Below, piece by piece: positions 37,587 through 47,604 of a stretch of 64,000 nt of DNA (positions are counted from its first letter, which is position 1; every line of letters starts with the position of its first letter). This DNA comes from Nocardioides alcanivorans. Its GTDB lineage: Bacteria > Actinomycetota > Actinomycetes > Propionibacteriales > Nocardioidaceae. Where the stretch lies: contig NZ_JAKGRW010000019.1 in NCBI RefSeq assembly GCF_021555175.1, positions 1 through 64,000 of the forward strand. The letters run 5' to 3'. The notes beneath the pieces are model-generated. The model had not been told where the DNA came from. It did no database searches and was given only the letters and a program-made list of their open reading frames with translations. The translations under genes and the position numbers were made by a program.

Positions 37587-38203
37587 CGATTCCGCAGCCG
37601 GCGCACCGCCAGGGCACCGGCCAGCACGACCAGCACCACGCCGCCGATCACCCACGGTCCGAGCCCACCGCCCGTCGCCTCGACGTCGACGCGCTCGGCC
37701 GCGGTGTCGTCGGCGGAGAGCGACGGCAGCGCACAGCGGTTCTCGTCGGCGGTGTTGTAGCACCAGCCCTCGATGCTGCCCGGGGCCGGTCGGAACTCAC
37801 CGGCACCCTTCTGCGAGTACTGCCAGGCGGCGCCGACCCCCGAGGCGTGCGAGTACTGCCAGTACTGGCCGTTGTAGCGCGTGGGGCAGCGGTCCGGATA
37901 CCCGGAGAGGGTGCACAGGTAGCCGCCCTTCGACTCGGACGTGGCGACGTCAGCGGCAGCCAACGCGGCCGAACCGCTGTCCGGCGTACCCACGCACTCA
38001 CTCCGGAGCACTTGGTCGGGCGTCTCGACGTGCAACCAGACCTGGCCGGAGTCGAGGCACTCGCCCACGGTGGCGGTCGTGCCCGGATGCGCGGCAGCGG
38101 TCAACGCCAGAGCACTGAGCAACGCCGCCACGAGTCCTGCGGCAAGACGAGCGGTACGCCGCGTCACGGGCCCACCCTCACCACGTGCGATCGGGGCCGT
38201 CAT
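37583..38203 (-). CDS. Secreted, membrane-anchored protein of the corrinoid/ECF locus (last gene of the string)
   Basis: This 206-residue protein has a signal peptide (AAGLVAALLSALALTAAAH) and a cysteine-containing domain (VGECLDSGQVWLHVETPDQVL, GGYLCTLSGYPDRCP, QYWQYSHASGVGAAWQYSQK, GAGEFRPAPGSIEGWCY). A C-terminal membrane helix (GPWVIGGVVLVVLAGALAV) and a basic end follow. The WxYxxA...WxYSxxGAG...PxPGxxEGW pattern is one I associate with actinobacterial proteins beside ECF transporters. The domain looks paralogous to that of the gene at 48956-49810, at the opposite end of the string. The start ATG at 38203 overlaps the upstream gene by 26 bases. I infer an extracellular ligand-binding role. 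Confidence 0.72.
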   Translation of the reverse strand: MTAPIARGEGGPVTRRTARLAAGLVAALLSALALTAAAHPGTTATVGECLDSGQVWLHVETPDQVLRSECVGTPDSGSAALAAADVATSESKGGYLCTLSGYPDRCPTRYNGQYWQYSHASGVGAAWQYSQKGAGEFRPAPGSIEGWCYNTADENRCALPSLSADDTAAERVDVEATGGGLGPWVIGGVVLVVLAGALAVRRLRNR

Positions 38204-38926
38204 CGGGCCTTCCCTCTCGTTGGTCCTGATTGCGCCGCCTCTCGCGGGCGGCCTCCCGATTGCGATCGGTGAGCCGATCGGCCTGCTCCTCCTGCGCTTC
38301 CTCCTCGGGGCCCTGCTGTGGTTCCTGTTCGCCGACCTCGAGCTTCTTCTCCAGCCGCTCCCTGGTCTGGTCGACGCGGCCCCGCTCGGAGTCAGCAGGG
38401 TCGCTGTCCTCGCCTTCATCGTTGGGTTCCGGCGACTCCGGCTCCGGCGATGGCGGCTGCTCGGAGGCAGCCCCTTCGTCACACCCGTCGGCCTCGGTCA
38501 ACACCCTGCGTGCCTCGGCCCAGCGCAGCGTGGCGGTCTGCTCGTCTCCCGCATCGGCGAAGTCGTCACCGGCGGCCTCGAGCGTCCAGGTCCAGTTGAG
38601 CGCGATCCGGCAATGCGCCGACTCCGGAGCGACCCCCGATGCCTGCTCGAACCAGGTCGCGGCCGCACGCCACTCCCTCGGCCGTGTGCGGCCACACCAC
38701 GGTTGTAGGGCGCGATCCACCGCTCCACGAGGTTGAGCCGGTCGGTGAGGGCGAACCACCGCTCGGCCAGCGCGGGATCGTCGGAGCGCCACGCCTCGTC
38801 ACCGAGCTTCGTGGCCACCTGCATCGAGGCGACCTTGCCCGCGACAGCGGCTAGCAGCGCCACCGTGATCACCGTCGTGGCGATGATCCGGCGCCGCCTG
38901 CCGCGTTCCTCAGGATCCGTGACCAT
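38178..38926 (-). CDS. Membrane TPR-like protein (BatC-like position), one frameshift
   Basis: The ATG at 38926 begins MVTDPEERGRRRRIIATTVI with an N-terminal membrane helix (IIATTVITVALLAAVAGKVA). A helical domain with TPR-like pairs follows (WRSDDPALAERWFALTDRL, WRAAATWFEQASGVAPES), then a long Glu/Arg/Pro-rich acidic-basic tail (EKKLEVGEQEPQQGPEEEA). A base is missing in the C run 38675-38677. Its place after two vWA genes is that of BatC in aerotolerance-type MoxR clusters. Its function is unproven; a scaffold role is inferred. Confidence 0.75.
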
Positions 38927-39880
38927 CGGCCAACTCCTCCCGCGCCGAGCGAAGTCCCGCGACCGACACCCACAACAACCAGAGCAGGCCACCGACCGCG
39001 ACGACGGCCACGATCCAGTAGTACTCGTCGCCGGGCACCGTCTCGGTCGCAGTCTCCGTCGGCCCCGAGGCAACCAGCTCGGGCAGGTCACCGGCCGCAG
39101 CGCGGTGGGCATACTCACCGCCGACCTGCTCGGCGATGGCCTTCAGCGCCGACTCGTCGATCTTCGACAGTTGCACCTTGCCGTCGATGCGGATCGGTTC
39201 GTCACTGTCGTCGCTGACGGTCATCCGGCCCCCGGACGGGGTGCCGTAGCCGAGCACGAGCGCGCCGCTCACGAGTTCCTGAACCGGCGCGAACGAGGCC
39301 GGCGCGGCCTCGGCCGTCTGTTCACCGTCACCGACGTAGACGACGTACCGCTCGTGGTCGGGGCGTTCCTCAGCAGCTCGGCGCAGCACGTGCTCGGCCA
39401 GCTCAGCGGCGACCGAGACGTCGGAGCCGGACGCCTTCGCCGACGGCCGCCAGCCGACGGTCTCCCAGAACGCAGCAAGCGTGGTGACGTCCGTGGTGAA
39501 CGGCACGGCCAGGCGCGCGTCGTCGTCGAAGACGATCACCGCGACACGGGAGCCGGCCAGCTGCTGCACCAGCGCGGTGAGGTCGGCCGCCGCCCCTCCA
39601 TCCGGGGTCGGTTCCCTGCCCAGTCCTGGGCCCCCATGGAGGTGGTGCGGTCCAGGACGATGACGACGTCAGTCCTCTTCTCCTGCGGCACACTCACCTG
39701 CAGCGTGCCGACCGGGCGCAGCCCGATGACGACGACGGCGGCGGCCAGGGTCAATCGGACGACGGCGCCGGCACGATCGCCTCGCGACATCGTCGACCAC
39801 TGGCACCACGCCCACACCGCGGTGGCGGCGAGCAGCAGGAGCGCGCCGGCCAGGACCGGCCAGATCGGTTGCAGCATCAT
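38910..39880 (-). CDS. Membrane vWA-domain protein (BatB-like), one frameshift
   Basis: Two N-terminal membrane segments (WPVLAGALLLLAATAVWAW, AVVRLTLAAAVVVIGLRPV) precede a von Willebrand A domain whose metal site reads VVIVLDRTTSMGA (D-x-T-x-S variant), with VAVIVFDDDARLAVPF and YVVYVGDGEQTAEA. A C-terminal helix (YYWIVAVVAVGGLLWLLWV) closes the protein. A base is missing in the C run 39593-39596; repair gives RMEGAAADLTALVQQ. The start is the ATG at 39880, overlapping the previous stop, with GGAGG upstream. Confidence 0.82.
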
Positions 39881-40848
39881 CGGCGCCTCCACACGGCGAT
39901 CAGCGCGCCGGCCAGGCCGAGCAGGAGCAGTACGGCGCCGGGAACGATCCGGTCGAAGCTGCGGTCCTGGGCCATCGCCATGATCGCCGTCTTCTGCTGG
40001 GCCTTGATCTCGGAGGCGATGCGCGCGACGTTCGCCGACTCGCCGGCCGTGATGGCGAGGACGTCGCCCGCCGTCGTCGCCACCGCCGTCCGCATCTCTT
40101 CGACGTGCGCCTCCTCGGCGCCGGCCGGCATGATCGCGAAGACCATGACACCGGCCTCCTCCGCCATCGCGGCGGCCTGCGGGAGCGTGTAGATGACGTC
40201 ACCGGCCACCTCATTGTCGGTGGCCAGCACCACGGTGCGGGAGCGGAAGGTGTCGAGCTGGTCGAAGTTGCGGGTGCAGGTCGCCAGGCCGTCTCCGATC
40301 AACGACGAGCCCACCTTGCCGGAGCTCACGCCCGGCAAGGCTGCGACCTCGCCCCTGACCGACCTGCCCACCTCCTGGAGCTGGTCGGCGATGTAGTCAC
40401 GGTCGCTGGTGAGCGGGAAGACCGTGACTGCGTAGGCGTCGAAGACGACCAGCCCGATCCGCTCCTCGTCCAGTTCCTCGGCGAGGGCGCGATAGGCGTC
40501 GACGACGTCGGCATCCACCTCCTTCATCGATCCCGAGACATCGAGGCAGAGCACCACTTCACGGGTGCGCATCTCCTCGGAGTCGTCGCTGACCCCCACC
40601 AGCCGCGAGGCCAGGAGCGCCACCCCCGCCAACGCCACGGCCAGGGCCACGGTCTCGAGCAGACGCAGCCGCCACTCCCTGCGGGCGAGCGTCCGGAAGA
40701 GAGGCAACGCACGGATCCGGTCGAGCGACGAGGCGAGCACCGGCGTACCTGTCACGCGTCCCGGTCGGGCTGCCCGCCAGGCGACAGCGCCGAGCGCGAC
40801 CGCGGTGACGAGGATCAACGTGCCGACCCACCACTGGATCAGGTCCAC
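39877..40848 (-). CDS. Membrane vWA-domain protein (BatA-like)
   Basis: This 323-residue protein has the BatA layout: two N-terminal helices (GTLILVTAVALGAVAW, LLETVALAVALAGVALLAS), a vWA domain with canonical MIDAS VVLCLDVSGSMKEVD, IGLVVFDAYAVTVFPLTSD and RTVVLATDNEVAGD, and a C-terminal helix (PGAVLLLLGLAGALIAV). It works with MoxR ATPases in envelope-associated complexes of unclear client. The GTG start at 40848 lies inside the previous gene's last codons (10-base overlap). Confidence 0.88.
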   Translation of the reverse strand: MDLIQWWVGTLILVTAVALGAVAWRAARPGRVTGTPVLASSLDRIRALPLFRTLARREWRLRLLETVALAVALAGVALLASRLVGVSDDSEEMRTREVVLCLDVSGSMKEVDADVVDAYRALAEELDEERIGLVVFDAYAVTVFPLTSDRDYIADQLQEVGRSVRGEVAALPGVSSGKVGSSLIGDGLATCTRNFDQLDTFRSRTVVLATDNEVAGDVIYTLPQAAAMAEEAGVMVFAIMPAGAEEAHVEEMRTAVATTAGDVLAITAGESANVARIASEIKAQQKTAIMAMAQDRSFDRIVPGAVLLLLGLAGALIAVWRRR

Positions 40849-41321
40849 TGCCGCACCACCTCACGCGAGCGCTCGAGGAGAGGGGTCAGTACGGCGCCCT
40901 CGCGTGCCGGCTCGAAAGCCAGCTGTTCGGCCTCGGTCACCAGCGCGACCACCCCATCGAACCTCGGGTCCTTGACCGCGCGGCCGCGCAACTCGGGGAG
41001 CACCCGGTAGTCGGCGTCACCATTGGTGACCGTGCCGACAAAACGACGCACCTCCCCGCTGAGCCGGGTGGCGCCGTCGGCTGGAGTCGTCACACCGCCG
41101 TCGACCGCCGCTTCGATCCGGTCGATGCGGGTCAGGGTCTCGGCCCGCAAGCGTTCCAGCAAGTCGTCACCCCACGAGTTCGGCCCGGACGCCCGCAACG
41201 CACGGCGAGCCCACCAGATCACGGCGACGATGCCGATCAGGCACGCGGCCACGACCACCCACCACCACGGCGAGTAGCTCGCGGGCGGGTGGAGCTGTGT
41301 TGCCCAAGGGTCAACGGACAC
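40839..41321 (-). CDS. Single-pass membrane protein of the MoxR cluster
   Basis: This 160-residue protein has one membrane helix (PWWWVVVAACLIGIVAVIWW) followed by a cytosolic helical domain (LLERLRAETLTRIDRIEAAV, TRLSGEVRRFVGTVTN, PREGAVLTP-like end). Size and placement between DUF58 and the vWA genes match the DUF4381-like proteins of such clusters, but I cannot confirm the family. The GTG start at 41321 overlaps the DUF58 stop by 11 bases. Confidence 0.7.
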   Translation of the reverse strand: MSVDPWATQLHPPASYSPWWWVVVAACLIGIVAVIWWARRALRASGPNSWGDDLLERLRAETLTRIDRIEAAVDGGVTTPADGATRLSGEVRRFVGTVTNGDADYRVLPELRGRAVKDPRFDGVVALVTEAEQLAFEPAREGAVLTPLLERSREVVRQWT

Positions 41322-42204
41322 GACGCATCCTGTCCACCAGGGAGAGCAGGGCCCCGATCACTCGGTCGGGGTCGTCGAGGTGCACATGGGCGACTCCCAA
41401 CCGGCTCAACGCGGTGGCTCGTCGTTCGGCGCGGGCAGCAGTCGTTGCCGCGATCTCCGACGCCAGAGCGGTGCTCTCTGCTGCGAACCGTGGGAAACGG
41501 CGGCCGGTACCGATGTCACGGACAGCAAGGCCCGCGCGACCCGGCTCGGTCGGGTCGAGCTCACCGACGGTGACCATCACGAGCTCGTGCTGCACCAGCA
41601 ATCTCCGCAGCACCGACTCCATCGCAGCGTCGACCTCCACGTCGTCCAGGAGAAGGAACATCATGGTGCGGCGGCGGCTCGACAGCACCGCGTGCTCCAG
41701 CACGGCCACGGTCTCCTGCCGGGGCGAGGTCGACGAGCTGGCGTCGTGGATGCGCGTGAGCATCCGCTCCAGCTCGAGCTCGCGGGTCGAGGGCCGCAGG
41801 ATGGTCGGCCCCTCTTCGGCCCGGTGCACCATCCCGACATAGTCGCCGTGGCTGACGGCAATCCAGCCGAGCACCCCGGCCGCGGTGATCACCAGGTCGC
41901 GCTTGGTCGTCCCGCCCGCTCCGGACCAGGCCGACAGTGCGGAGAGTTCGCGGCCGGTGTCGACGACGAGGAAGACCGTGTGCTTGCGGTCGGCGACGTA
42001 GCGCTTGACGAGCAGTCCCCCGTGCCGCGCCGATGCCTTCCAGTCAATGTCGGAGACGTCATCTCCCGGCTGGTAGTCGCGCAGGTCGGCGAAGTCGAGG
42101 CTCCGGCCCGACAGCATCGACGTGTATTGCCCGTCGAGCAGCCCGGAGATCGGCCGCCGGGCATGGAGCGCGAGCCGCGTCTTGATCTTGGTGAGCAGTG
42201 CCAT
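41311..42204 (-). CDS. DUF58 domain protein
   Basis: This 297-residue protein has the DUF58 signature GRSLDFADLRDYQPGDDVSD with IDWKASARHGGLLVKRY next to it and a vWA-like second half beginning FLVVDTGRELS. DUF58 proteins accompany MoxR ATPases. The ATG at 42204 lies two bases after the moxR stop, and the large upstream open frame is rejected as a shadow of moxR. Confidence 0.92.
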   Translation of the reverse strand: MALLTKIKTRLALHARRPISGLLDGQYTSMLSGRSLDFADLRDYQPGDDVSDIDWKASARHGGLLVKRYVADRKHTVFLVVDTGRELSALSAWSGAGGTTKRDLVITAAGVLGWIAVSHGDYVGMVHRAEEGPTILRPSTRELELERMLTRIHDASSSTSPRQETVAVLEHAVLSSRRRTMMFLLLDDVEVDAAMESVLRRLLVQHELVMVTVGELDPTEPGRAGLAVRDIGTGRRFPRFAAESTALASEIAATTAARAERRATALSRLGVAHVHLDDPDRVIGALLSLVDRMRRVR

Positions 42205-42206
42205 GG

Positions 42207-43226
42207 CTAGGGAGTCGGCACCACGTCGAAGATCGCATCGATCACGTCTTCGGGTCGCACCCTCGAGGCGAGAGCCTCGAACGTGAGCATCAGTCGGTGA
42301 CGCAGCACCGAGTGCCGCAGGGCGACCACGTCCTCGGGAAGCACGTGCGCCCGGCCGGCCAAGAGGGCCTGGGCGCGCGCCGCCTGCAGGAAGGCGATGG
42401 AGCCACGCGGACTCGCGCCGTACTCGAGGTAGCGGGCGGTCTCCGTGGGCAGGAACTGCTCGGGGTGACGGGTGACGTTGACGATCTCGATGATGTAGCG
42501 GTTGATCGACTCCGCGACGTGGACCTTCGAGACCAACGACTGCAGGAACAGCACGTCGTCGAGCGAGGCGACCGACGCGACGTCCGGGGAGTCCAGGTCG
42601 CCCGCGGCGAGGCGGGCCAACACCTCGGCCTCCTCGAGCGGCGAGGGGTAGTCGAGCACCTCCTTGAGCAGGAAGCGGTCCATCTGGGCCTGCGGCAGGA
42701 CGTAGGTGCCCTCCTCGTCGATCGGGTTCTGCGTCGCCAGCACCATGAACGGCACGGGCAGGCGGTGGGTCTCCCCACCGATCGTGGTCTGTCGTTCCTG
42801 CATCGCCTCGAGCATCGCCGACTGCGTCTTGGCCGAGGAGCGGTTGACCTCGTCCAGCAGCACGAAGTTGGCGTGCACCGGACCGAGCTGGGTGCGGAAC
42901 TGGGTGGTGGCCGGGTTGAACACCTGGGTGCCGATGATGTCGGACGGCAACAGGTCGGGAGTGCACTGGATGCGGGAGAAGTCGGCATGCACGGCCGAGG
43001 CGAGGACCGAGGCAGAGAGGGTCTTGGCGAGCCCGGGCACCGACTCCAGCAGCACATGGCCGCGGGTGATCAGCGCGACGAGCAGTCCGCGCAACAGGTC
43101 CTGCTGACCCACGACCTTGCCCTGGAAGGCGACGCTGATGGCTCCGGTGATCGCCGACGACCGCTCGAGCTCAGCGTCGGACACGGTGCGCACCGCCGGC
43201 TCGGGTGAGGTGGAGGTGTCGGTCAT
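42207..43226 (-). CDS. MoxR-family AAA+ ATPase
   Basis: This 339-residue AAA+ chaperone-like ATPase has Walker A GHVLLESVPGLAKTLSAS, Walker B FVLLDEVNRSSAKTQSAML, sensor 1 FMVLATQNPIDEEGTYVLP with AQMDRF, and the C-terminal lid (RHSVLRHRLMLTFEALAS). MoxR proteins remodel or activate partner complexes with vWA proteins, which are encoded downstream. The ATG at 43226 has AAGGAG upstream and overlaps the EcfS stop (ATGA), which couples the transporter genes to the MoxR module. Confidence 0.94.
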   Translation of the reverse strand: MTDTSTSPEPAVRTVSDAELERSSAITGAISVAFQGKVVGQQDLLRGLLVALITRGHVLLESVPGLAKTLSASVLASAVHADFSRIQCTPDLLPSDIIGTQVFNPATTQFRTQLGPVHANFVLLDEVNRSSAKTQSAMLEAMQERQTTIGGETHRLPVPFMVLATQNPIDEEGTYVLPQAQMDRFLLKEVLDYPSPLEEAEVLARLAAGDLDSPDVASVASLDDVLFLQSLVSKVHVAESINRYIIEIVNVTRHPEQFLPTETARYLEYGASPRGSIAFLQAARAQALLAGRAHVLPEDVVALRHSVLRHRLMLTFEALASRVRPEDVIDAIFDVVPTP

Positions 43227-44130
43227 GGCTGAGCTCCTTGGCTGTCGTGGTTCCACAGTTGGTCGAGGCGGGCACGGTCCTGACGACGGGTGAGCGAGTA
43301 GGGCTCGATCGCGTCGTGGGATCCGGACTGGGTCGGGGTGGCTCGGCGCCGACACTGCGGCGCAGGGCGGCCAGGATCGGGTGGCCGAAGACGGCCAGCA
43401 GCAGCGCAGTCGTGATGCCCCGGGTGAGGTCGAAGGCGAGGGAGGTCTCCACCGTGTAGCTCCACAGGCGTGAGATCACCTCGCTCGCCGGGAGACCGGG
43501 ATGGAAGCTGGTCAGCGTGGTGCCGGGCTCCTGGCCCCAACCCATCAGGTTGAGCAGCACCCCGCTGATGAGACCAGCAGCCACCGCCAACGGCAGCGAG
43601 CACAGCCAGGAGACTCGGGGCCGCGCTCGCCACAGCAACCCACCCAGCATCCCGCTGAGCCCCCAGATGAATGCCTGGGTGGGCAGAGTGCTGGCCGGCT
43701 CACCGACCGTGATCGTCGACAGGAGCGCGGACGACGCGCCGACCAGGAACCCAGCTGGTGCACCGACGGCCATGCCGGCGAGCAGCGGCAATGCGTGCAC
43801 GAACTCCACCCCGCCTGCCTGGGGGTTGAGTACGGCGCGCACCACCGTGTTGGCGACGACGAGCGTCACCACCACCGACATCGCGTCAAGGCGCCGACCG
43901 GCGTCGAGCCACATCGCGACGGCCAGGGCGAACAGACCGCACACGAGCGCGGCCAGCACCCACGGCGCCTCGTCCTGTGCCTGGGCCCGGTTCGGAGAGG
44001 TCAGCGAATCCCAGACGGGCCAGCCGAGCCAACCGAGTCCGGTCACCACGAGCCCGGCAAGCACCAGGAGCGAGCGCCACCCGTGCGGCGTACCGACCTG
44101 CTGCCACGTCATCCGCTGCGCCTTGGTCAT
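43223..44130 (-). CDS. ECF transporter substrate-binding membrane subunit (EcfS), one frameshift
   Basis: About 302 residues form about seven hydrophobic segments: WRSLLVLAGLVVTGLGW, VLAALVCGLFALAVAMWL, MSVVVTLVVANTVV, HALPLLAGMAVGAPAGFLVG, QAFIWGLSGMLGGLLW, LPLAVAAGLISGVLLNLMG and TTALLLAVFGHPILAAL. The GxxxGAxxGFLVGxxSA stretch is typical of ECF S-components. A base is missing around 43330-43338; repair gives the ending WNHDSQGAQP, overlapping the moxR start. The ligand is probably cobalamin or another corrinoid, because the gene string begins at a cobalamin riboswitch; the S-component itself does not prove this. Confidence 0.8.
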
Positions 44131-45547
44131 CTGGTCACCGCCGCGCGCGTGAGGTCGGCGACGTGCAGGGCCCGGGTGCCGAGGCGCACCAGTTGGGGAG
44201 GGTTGGGGAGCTGCGCGAGCACGGCGAGCGGGGCACCGTCGGCGACCACCGTGCCGCCGTTGACCAGCACCAGCCGGTGGCAGGCCCGGGTGAGCACCTC
44301 GACGTCGCTGGACACGAGACAGGTCATCGCCCGGTGATCGTCGTGGAGGGTGCGGGCGACGTGGCGCCGGGCAGCGGGGTCCAGTCCGCGGGTGGGCTCG
44401 ATCAACAGCCGGGCACCGGGACGGCTGGCGGCGAGAGCCCAGGTGAGGGCGGCTCGCTCCCCCGGCGAGTGGCGGTCGACGGAACGGTCCTCGGCGACGT
44501 GGGCCAACGGCTCGACGTAGGCCGCCACGCTGCCTCGCGCCAACCGGTGCCAGCGCTCCCACCCCGTCATCAGGGCCGCGACCCGGGAAGCCCGGGGCAG
44601 CACCAGTCGCTCCGCGAGGAACTCATCGCCACGGGCGACCGCCACCAGTCGTCGGGCGAGGTCGACCTCCGCGGTCCGGTCGCCCGAGACGGAGACGACC
44701 CCGAGGCACTCTCCGTCGCGCAACTCGATCGGTCGGTCGATCCGGGTGATCTCCGGTGCGGCCGCCACCAGTCGGTCGCCGAACGGTCGACGTGGGGTCC
44801 GCAGGTGCGGCACCGCTGCGGTCAGGTGCACCTGTGCCAGCTCGGTCTCCGACGCGGTCCAGACAGCCCGCGGCAGGTCGAGTCCACGAGCCAAGGCCAT
44901 CGCTGGTGGCGCGGGAACGGTCCGCGGGCGCCACTCCCCACGCGAGGTGAGCTGGGCCCGATCAGGTCCGATCAGCTCGAGCACCTGGTCGCAGGAGGAG
45001 ATCGCCTCCTCCACCAGGTGATCGGCCCACACCACGACGGCGCCCGCCGCCGCCTGGGCGCGGATGGCGGCAGCTGCCGCAGCACGCCGCTCGGGGGCGA
45101 GATCGAAGAGCGGTTGGTCGAGTAGGACCACCCGGGCATCGGGAGTGTTGAGGGCTCGAACGAGCCGCAGCGCAGCACGGTCCTGGACGGTCGGGCCATG
45201 AGCAGCTGCGCCGATCCCCAACGCCGCCACCAGGTCGGGGTCGGCACTGCGGAGCAACGGACCGATCGCGTCCGCGGGCAGCTCGGCGAGGTGGGAGCCA
45301 TCGACGACCTCCGCCAGCTCCGAGGAGGTGAGACCGAGCAGTGGCGCGGCACCGGCGGCCACCGTCCCGGCGAGCCGCGCTCCCGGCACCAGCCGTCCGG
45401 CCAGCGCGCGCAGCAGGGTGGTCGCGCCTCTTCCATTGCGGCCCACCACGAGGGTGACGCCCGAGAGCTCCGCCGACAGGAGGAGAGCACTGTGCCACGT
45501 GCGGGCAGCCAGACGGAGAGTTGATCGATCCTGAGGTTCGCGGTCAC
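44127..45547 (-). CDS. Double ABC protein of ECF type with degenerate Walker motifs, one frameshift
   Basis: Two nucleotide-binding-like halves are joined in ~473 residues, as in fused EcfA proteins. In half 1 the Walker A reads VVGRNGRGATTLLRAL with Ala for Lys, Walker B is VVLLDQPLFDL with Gln for the catalytic Glu, the signature is not recognisable, and the H-loop (ADHLVEEA) is kept. In half 2 the P-loop is GVVSVSGDRTAEVDL, the signature SPGERAAL, Walker B LLIEPTRGLDPAAR, and the H-loop His is lost (SSDVEVL). A base is missing at the GG 45479-45480, outside these motifs. The start is the GTG at 45547. ATP hydrolysis is doubtful. Confidence 0.8.
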
Positions 45548-45667
45548 CGGCGTGCCCTCCCGCAGCGAGGGCCAGCACCGGCAGGCGGCGATGGAGAGCA
45601 GGAGGTCAGGGGCGCCGGGGAAGCTGCGCGAAGTCGACGACCAGCGCATCTGCGTCGCCCGGTCTGC

Positions 45668-46557
45668 TCACGGACCAACCAGCAGACCGCGACGGCGAGC
45701 GCAGCGAATGACCGGCACCAGGTCACCCGTCGTCAGCCGGGGCAGTGCGGCACCGCGGAGCAGCAGGCCGACGAGCAGGAAGGCAGCGAGGGCGATCAGC
45801 GTGCGCTCCGTGCCCGACACGCCGGGCCATCCGTCCGGGTCGATCGCGGCGGTCGCCCACCACAGGCAGAGCCCGAGTGCGAGGACGAACCCGATGATGG
45901 CCCGGGCGCCGGATCCTCGAGCGTCGTGGTGTGCGAACCAGTCGTCGGCGACGGTAGCGGGCCCGATTCGGCCAGGTCTCCGGCACGCGCCGTCGCCCCG
46001 GGACTGGGGAAACCGGAACGGCGAGCCTGCCGCGCTGTCCGCCCGCTCGGCGGCGTACGCCTCACCCAGGCAGAACATCGGTCCGAACGCCCGCGCGGCT
46101 CGGCCCCACATGACCACGGCCAACCGCAACCAACCGTGAGCGGAGACGACCTGGAGGAGCACGACGAGGATCGCCACCACGGCAAGCGCTTGCGCGCCGC
46201 GGGCCGCCGCGAAGTGCAGTTGGCCGGTGGTGACCGCACCACCGAACTCACCACTGGTGTCGGTGGACCACCCAGGGAGGAACCAGACGACCTGGCCACC
46301 CATCCCATCGCGGTGGATGCCCGCGCCGAGCAACGTCCAGATCGCAGCCAGCGTCAGCGACAGGGGTACGACGAGGCGGGTGACCACGGCACGCGGACCT
46401 GCCACGACCCTGCGGTCACCCAGCAGCCGACGGCAACCGCCGCCAACAGCAGCGCATTGGTCGTGGAGGTGACGACCAGCCCCATCACGCCGGCCCACAG
46501 CAGCCACGGCAACGCGGTGAACCGCTCGGCCGGGACGGCGAGCCTGACCTCAGCCAC
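45668..46557 (-). CDS. ECF transporter transmembrane subunit (EcfT), one frameshift
   Basis: The repaired protein is about 296 residues. Helices include LPWLLWAGVMGLVVTSTTN, LLLAAVAVGCWVTAG, VPLSLTLAAIWTLLGAG, LAVVAILVVLLQVVSA and IIGFVLALGLCLWWATAA. The coupling-helix motif Ala-Arg-Gly appears in DWFAHHDARGSGARA. A base is missing in the C run 46408-46410; repair joins CWVTAG to VVAGPRAVVTRLVV. The GTG start at 46557 overlaps the previous gene's stop. A 120-base gap to the ABC gene holds no other gene. Confidence 0.82.
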
Positions 46558-47604
46558 GGCGTACCGCCCTGCCCCGCGTCGCGCCGCGGACCACCCCGAC
46601 GAGTGCCACGAGCGCTGCCAGACCGGCGAGGCCCAGGGCCGTCCGACGGACAGCGGCGGGAGTGTGTCCCTTCGGGCTGCCGGTGGCGGCGCCCTCCACG
46701 TCGGCGGCGATGTCGGGGGTGTCCAGGTCCTGCGAACGCGGCCGGGGCACGGCCACGCTGGAGCCGGTGACCGTTCCGGGGACGGCGGTGCCGATGCTGG
46801 GCATCGCGGGCAACGGTTCCCGGGCGGCCGGCTTCCCTCGTCGCTGGGCAGCACCTGCCACGTGGCGACCGGAGTGCCGCTGGCGGTGTTGACCAGGCGT
46901 GCTGCATGCCTGCGCGACTCCAGGCCCCGCGGCACTTGGTAGCCGATGCTGCAGGGAGTCGCGGCGTCCGCGCAGGACTGGCTGCCGGCGCCCGCCGACT
47001 CCCACTGACCGTTGCGTTCGATCTCGACGTCGAAGCCCGTGCCCGGCACCGCCGCCGTCACCTGGAGGTCGAGGTCGACGCCAACCGGTTTGGCGGTTCC
47101 GTAGCCGTCGCCGAGGAGCACCGGCCGCCGGGATGCAAGCGTGATCCAGGTGCCGAGCACGACCGTCAGGTCGGGGCCGACGCTGTCGTCGAGGGCCATC
47201 AGGAGCGGCCCACCCGACTCGTCGTCCTCGAGCACCGGGAGCTCGAGATCCGCACGGCCGAAGCCGTTGCCGTCGGTGGTCACCTCGACCACGGGACCGA
47301 ACTCCGTGAACTTGACGCCGACAGCGGTGGGCTCCACGCGGAAGGCACGGACGCCGACGGTGACGTCGGGAGTCCCGGTCACCGCGACCTCGGCCGGCAT
47401 CCCCTCCAACCAGGTGGGGTCGGCCTGGACCGAGCACGGAACGGACCCGCCACAGAGGTCGCCGGTCTGGGACGAGGGAGTCGAAGGCGTCGAGGGAGCA
47501 GCCTGGGCTGCCACTGCTCCGGCGATCGCCAGTGGGCAGGCCACGAGCAGTCCCAGCAGCAGGCGGGCAAGAGGTTGCGCGGAACCTCGGAATCGAGGGG
47601 TCAC
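46550..47604 (-). CDS. Secreted, membrane-anchored beta-rich protein of the ECF locus, one frameshift
   Basis: The GTG start at 47604 overlaps the previous stop. A signal peptide (ARLLLGLLVACPLAIAGAVA) precedes an extracellular part of about 230 residues with Cys pairs (DLCGGSVPCSV, SQSCADAATPCSI) and beta-strand repeats (VEVTTDGNGFGRADLELPVL, LTVVLGTWITLASRRPVLL). A base is missing in the C run 46835-46837. After repair the protein continues through a Pro-rich linker (DEGKPAAREPLPAMPS) to a membrane helix (TALGLAGLAALVALVGVV) with a basic tail. The family is not recognised. Its position suggests a surface component of corrinoid capture. Confidence 0.7.

Noticed and set aside
42207..43226. 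CobS-like cobaltochelatase subunit, because of the B12 context and an AAA+ protein with vWA partners
   Set aside because: The partner is DUF58 plus membrane vWA proteins of Bat type, there is no CobN, and the ATPase matches MoxR along its length.
44127..45547. Loss of Walker lysines as a frameshift artefact
   Set aside because: The frame is open and conserved on both sides of each P-loop; the one indel lies near 45479, before half 1's P-loop, and is already repaired.
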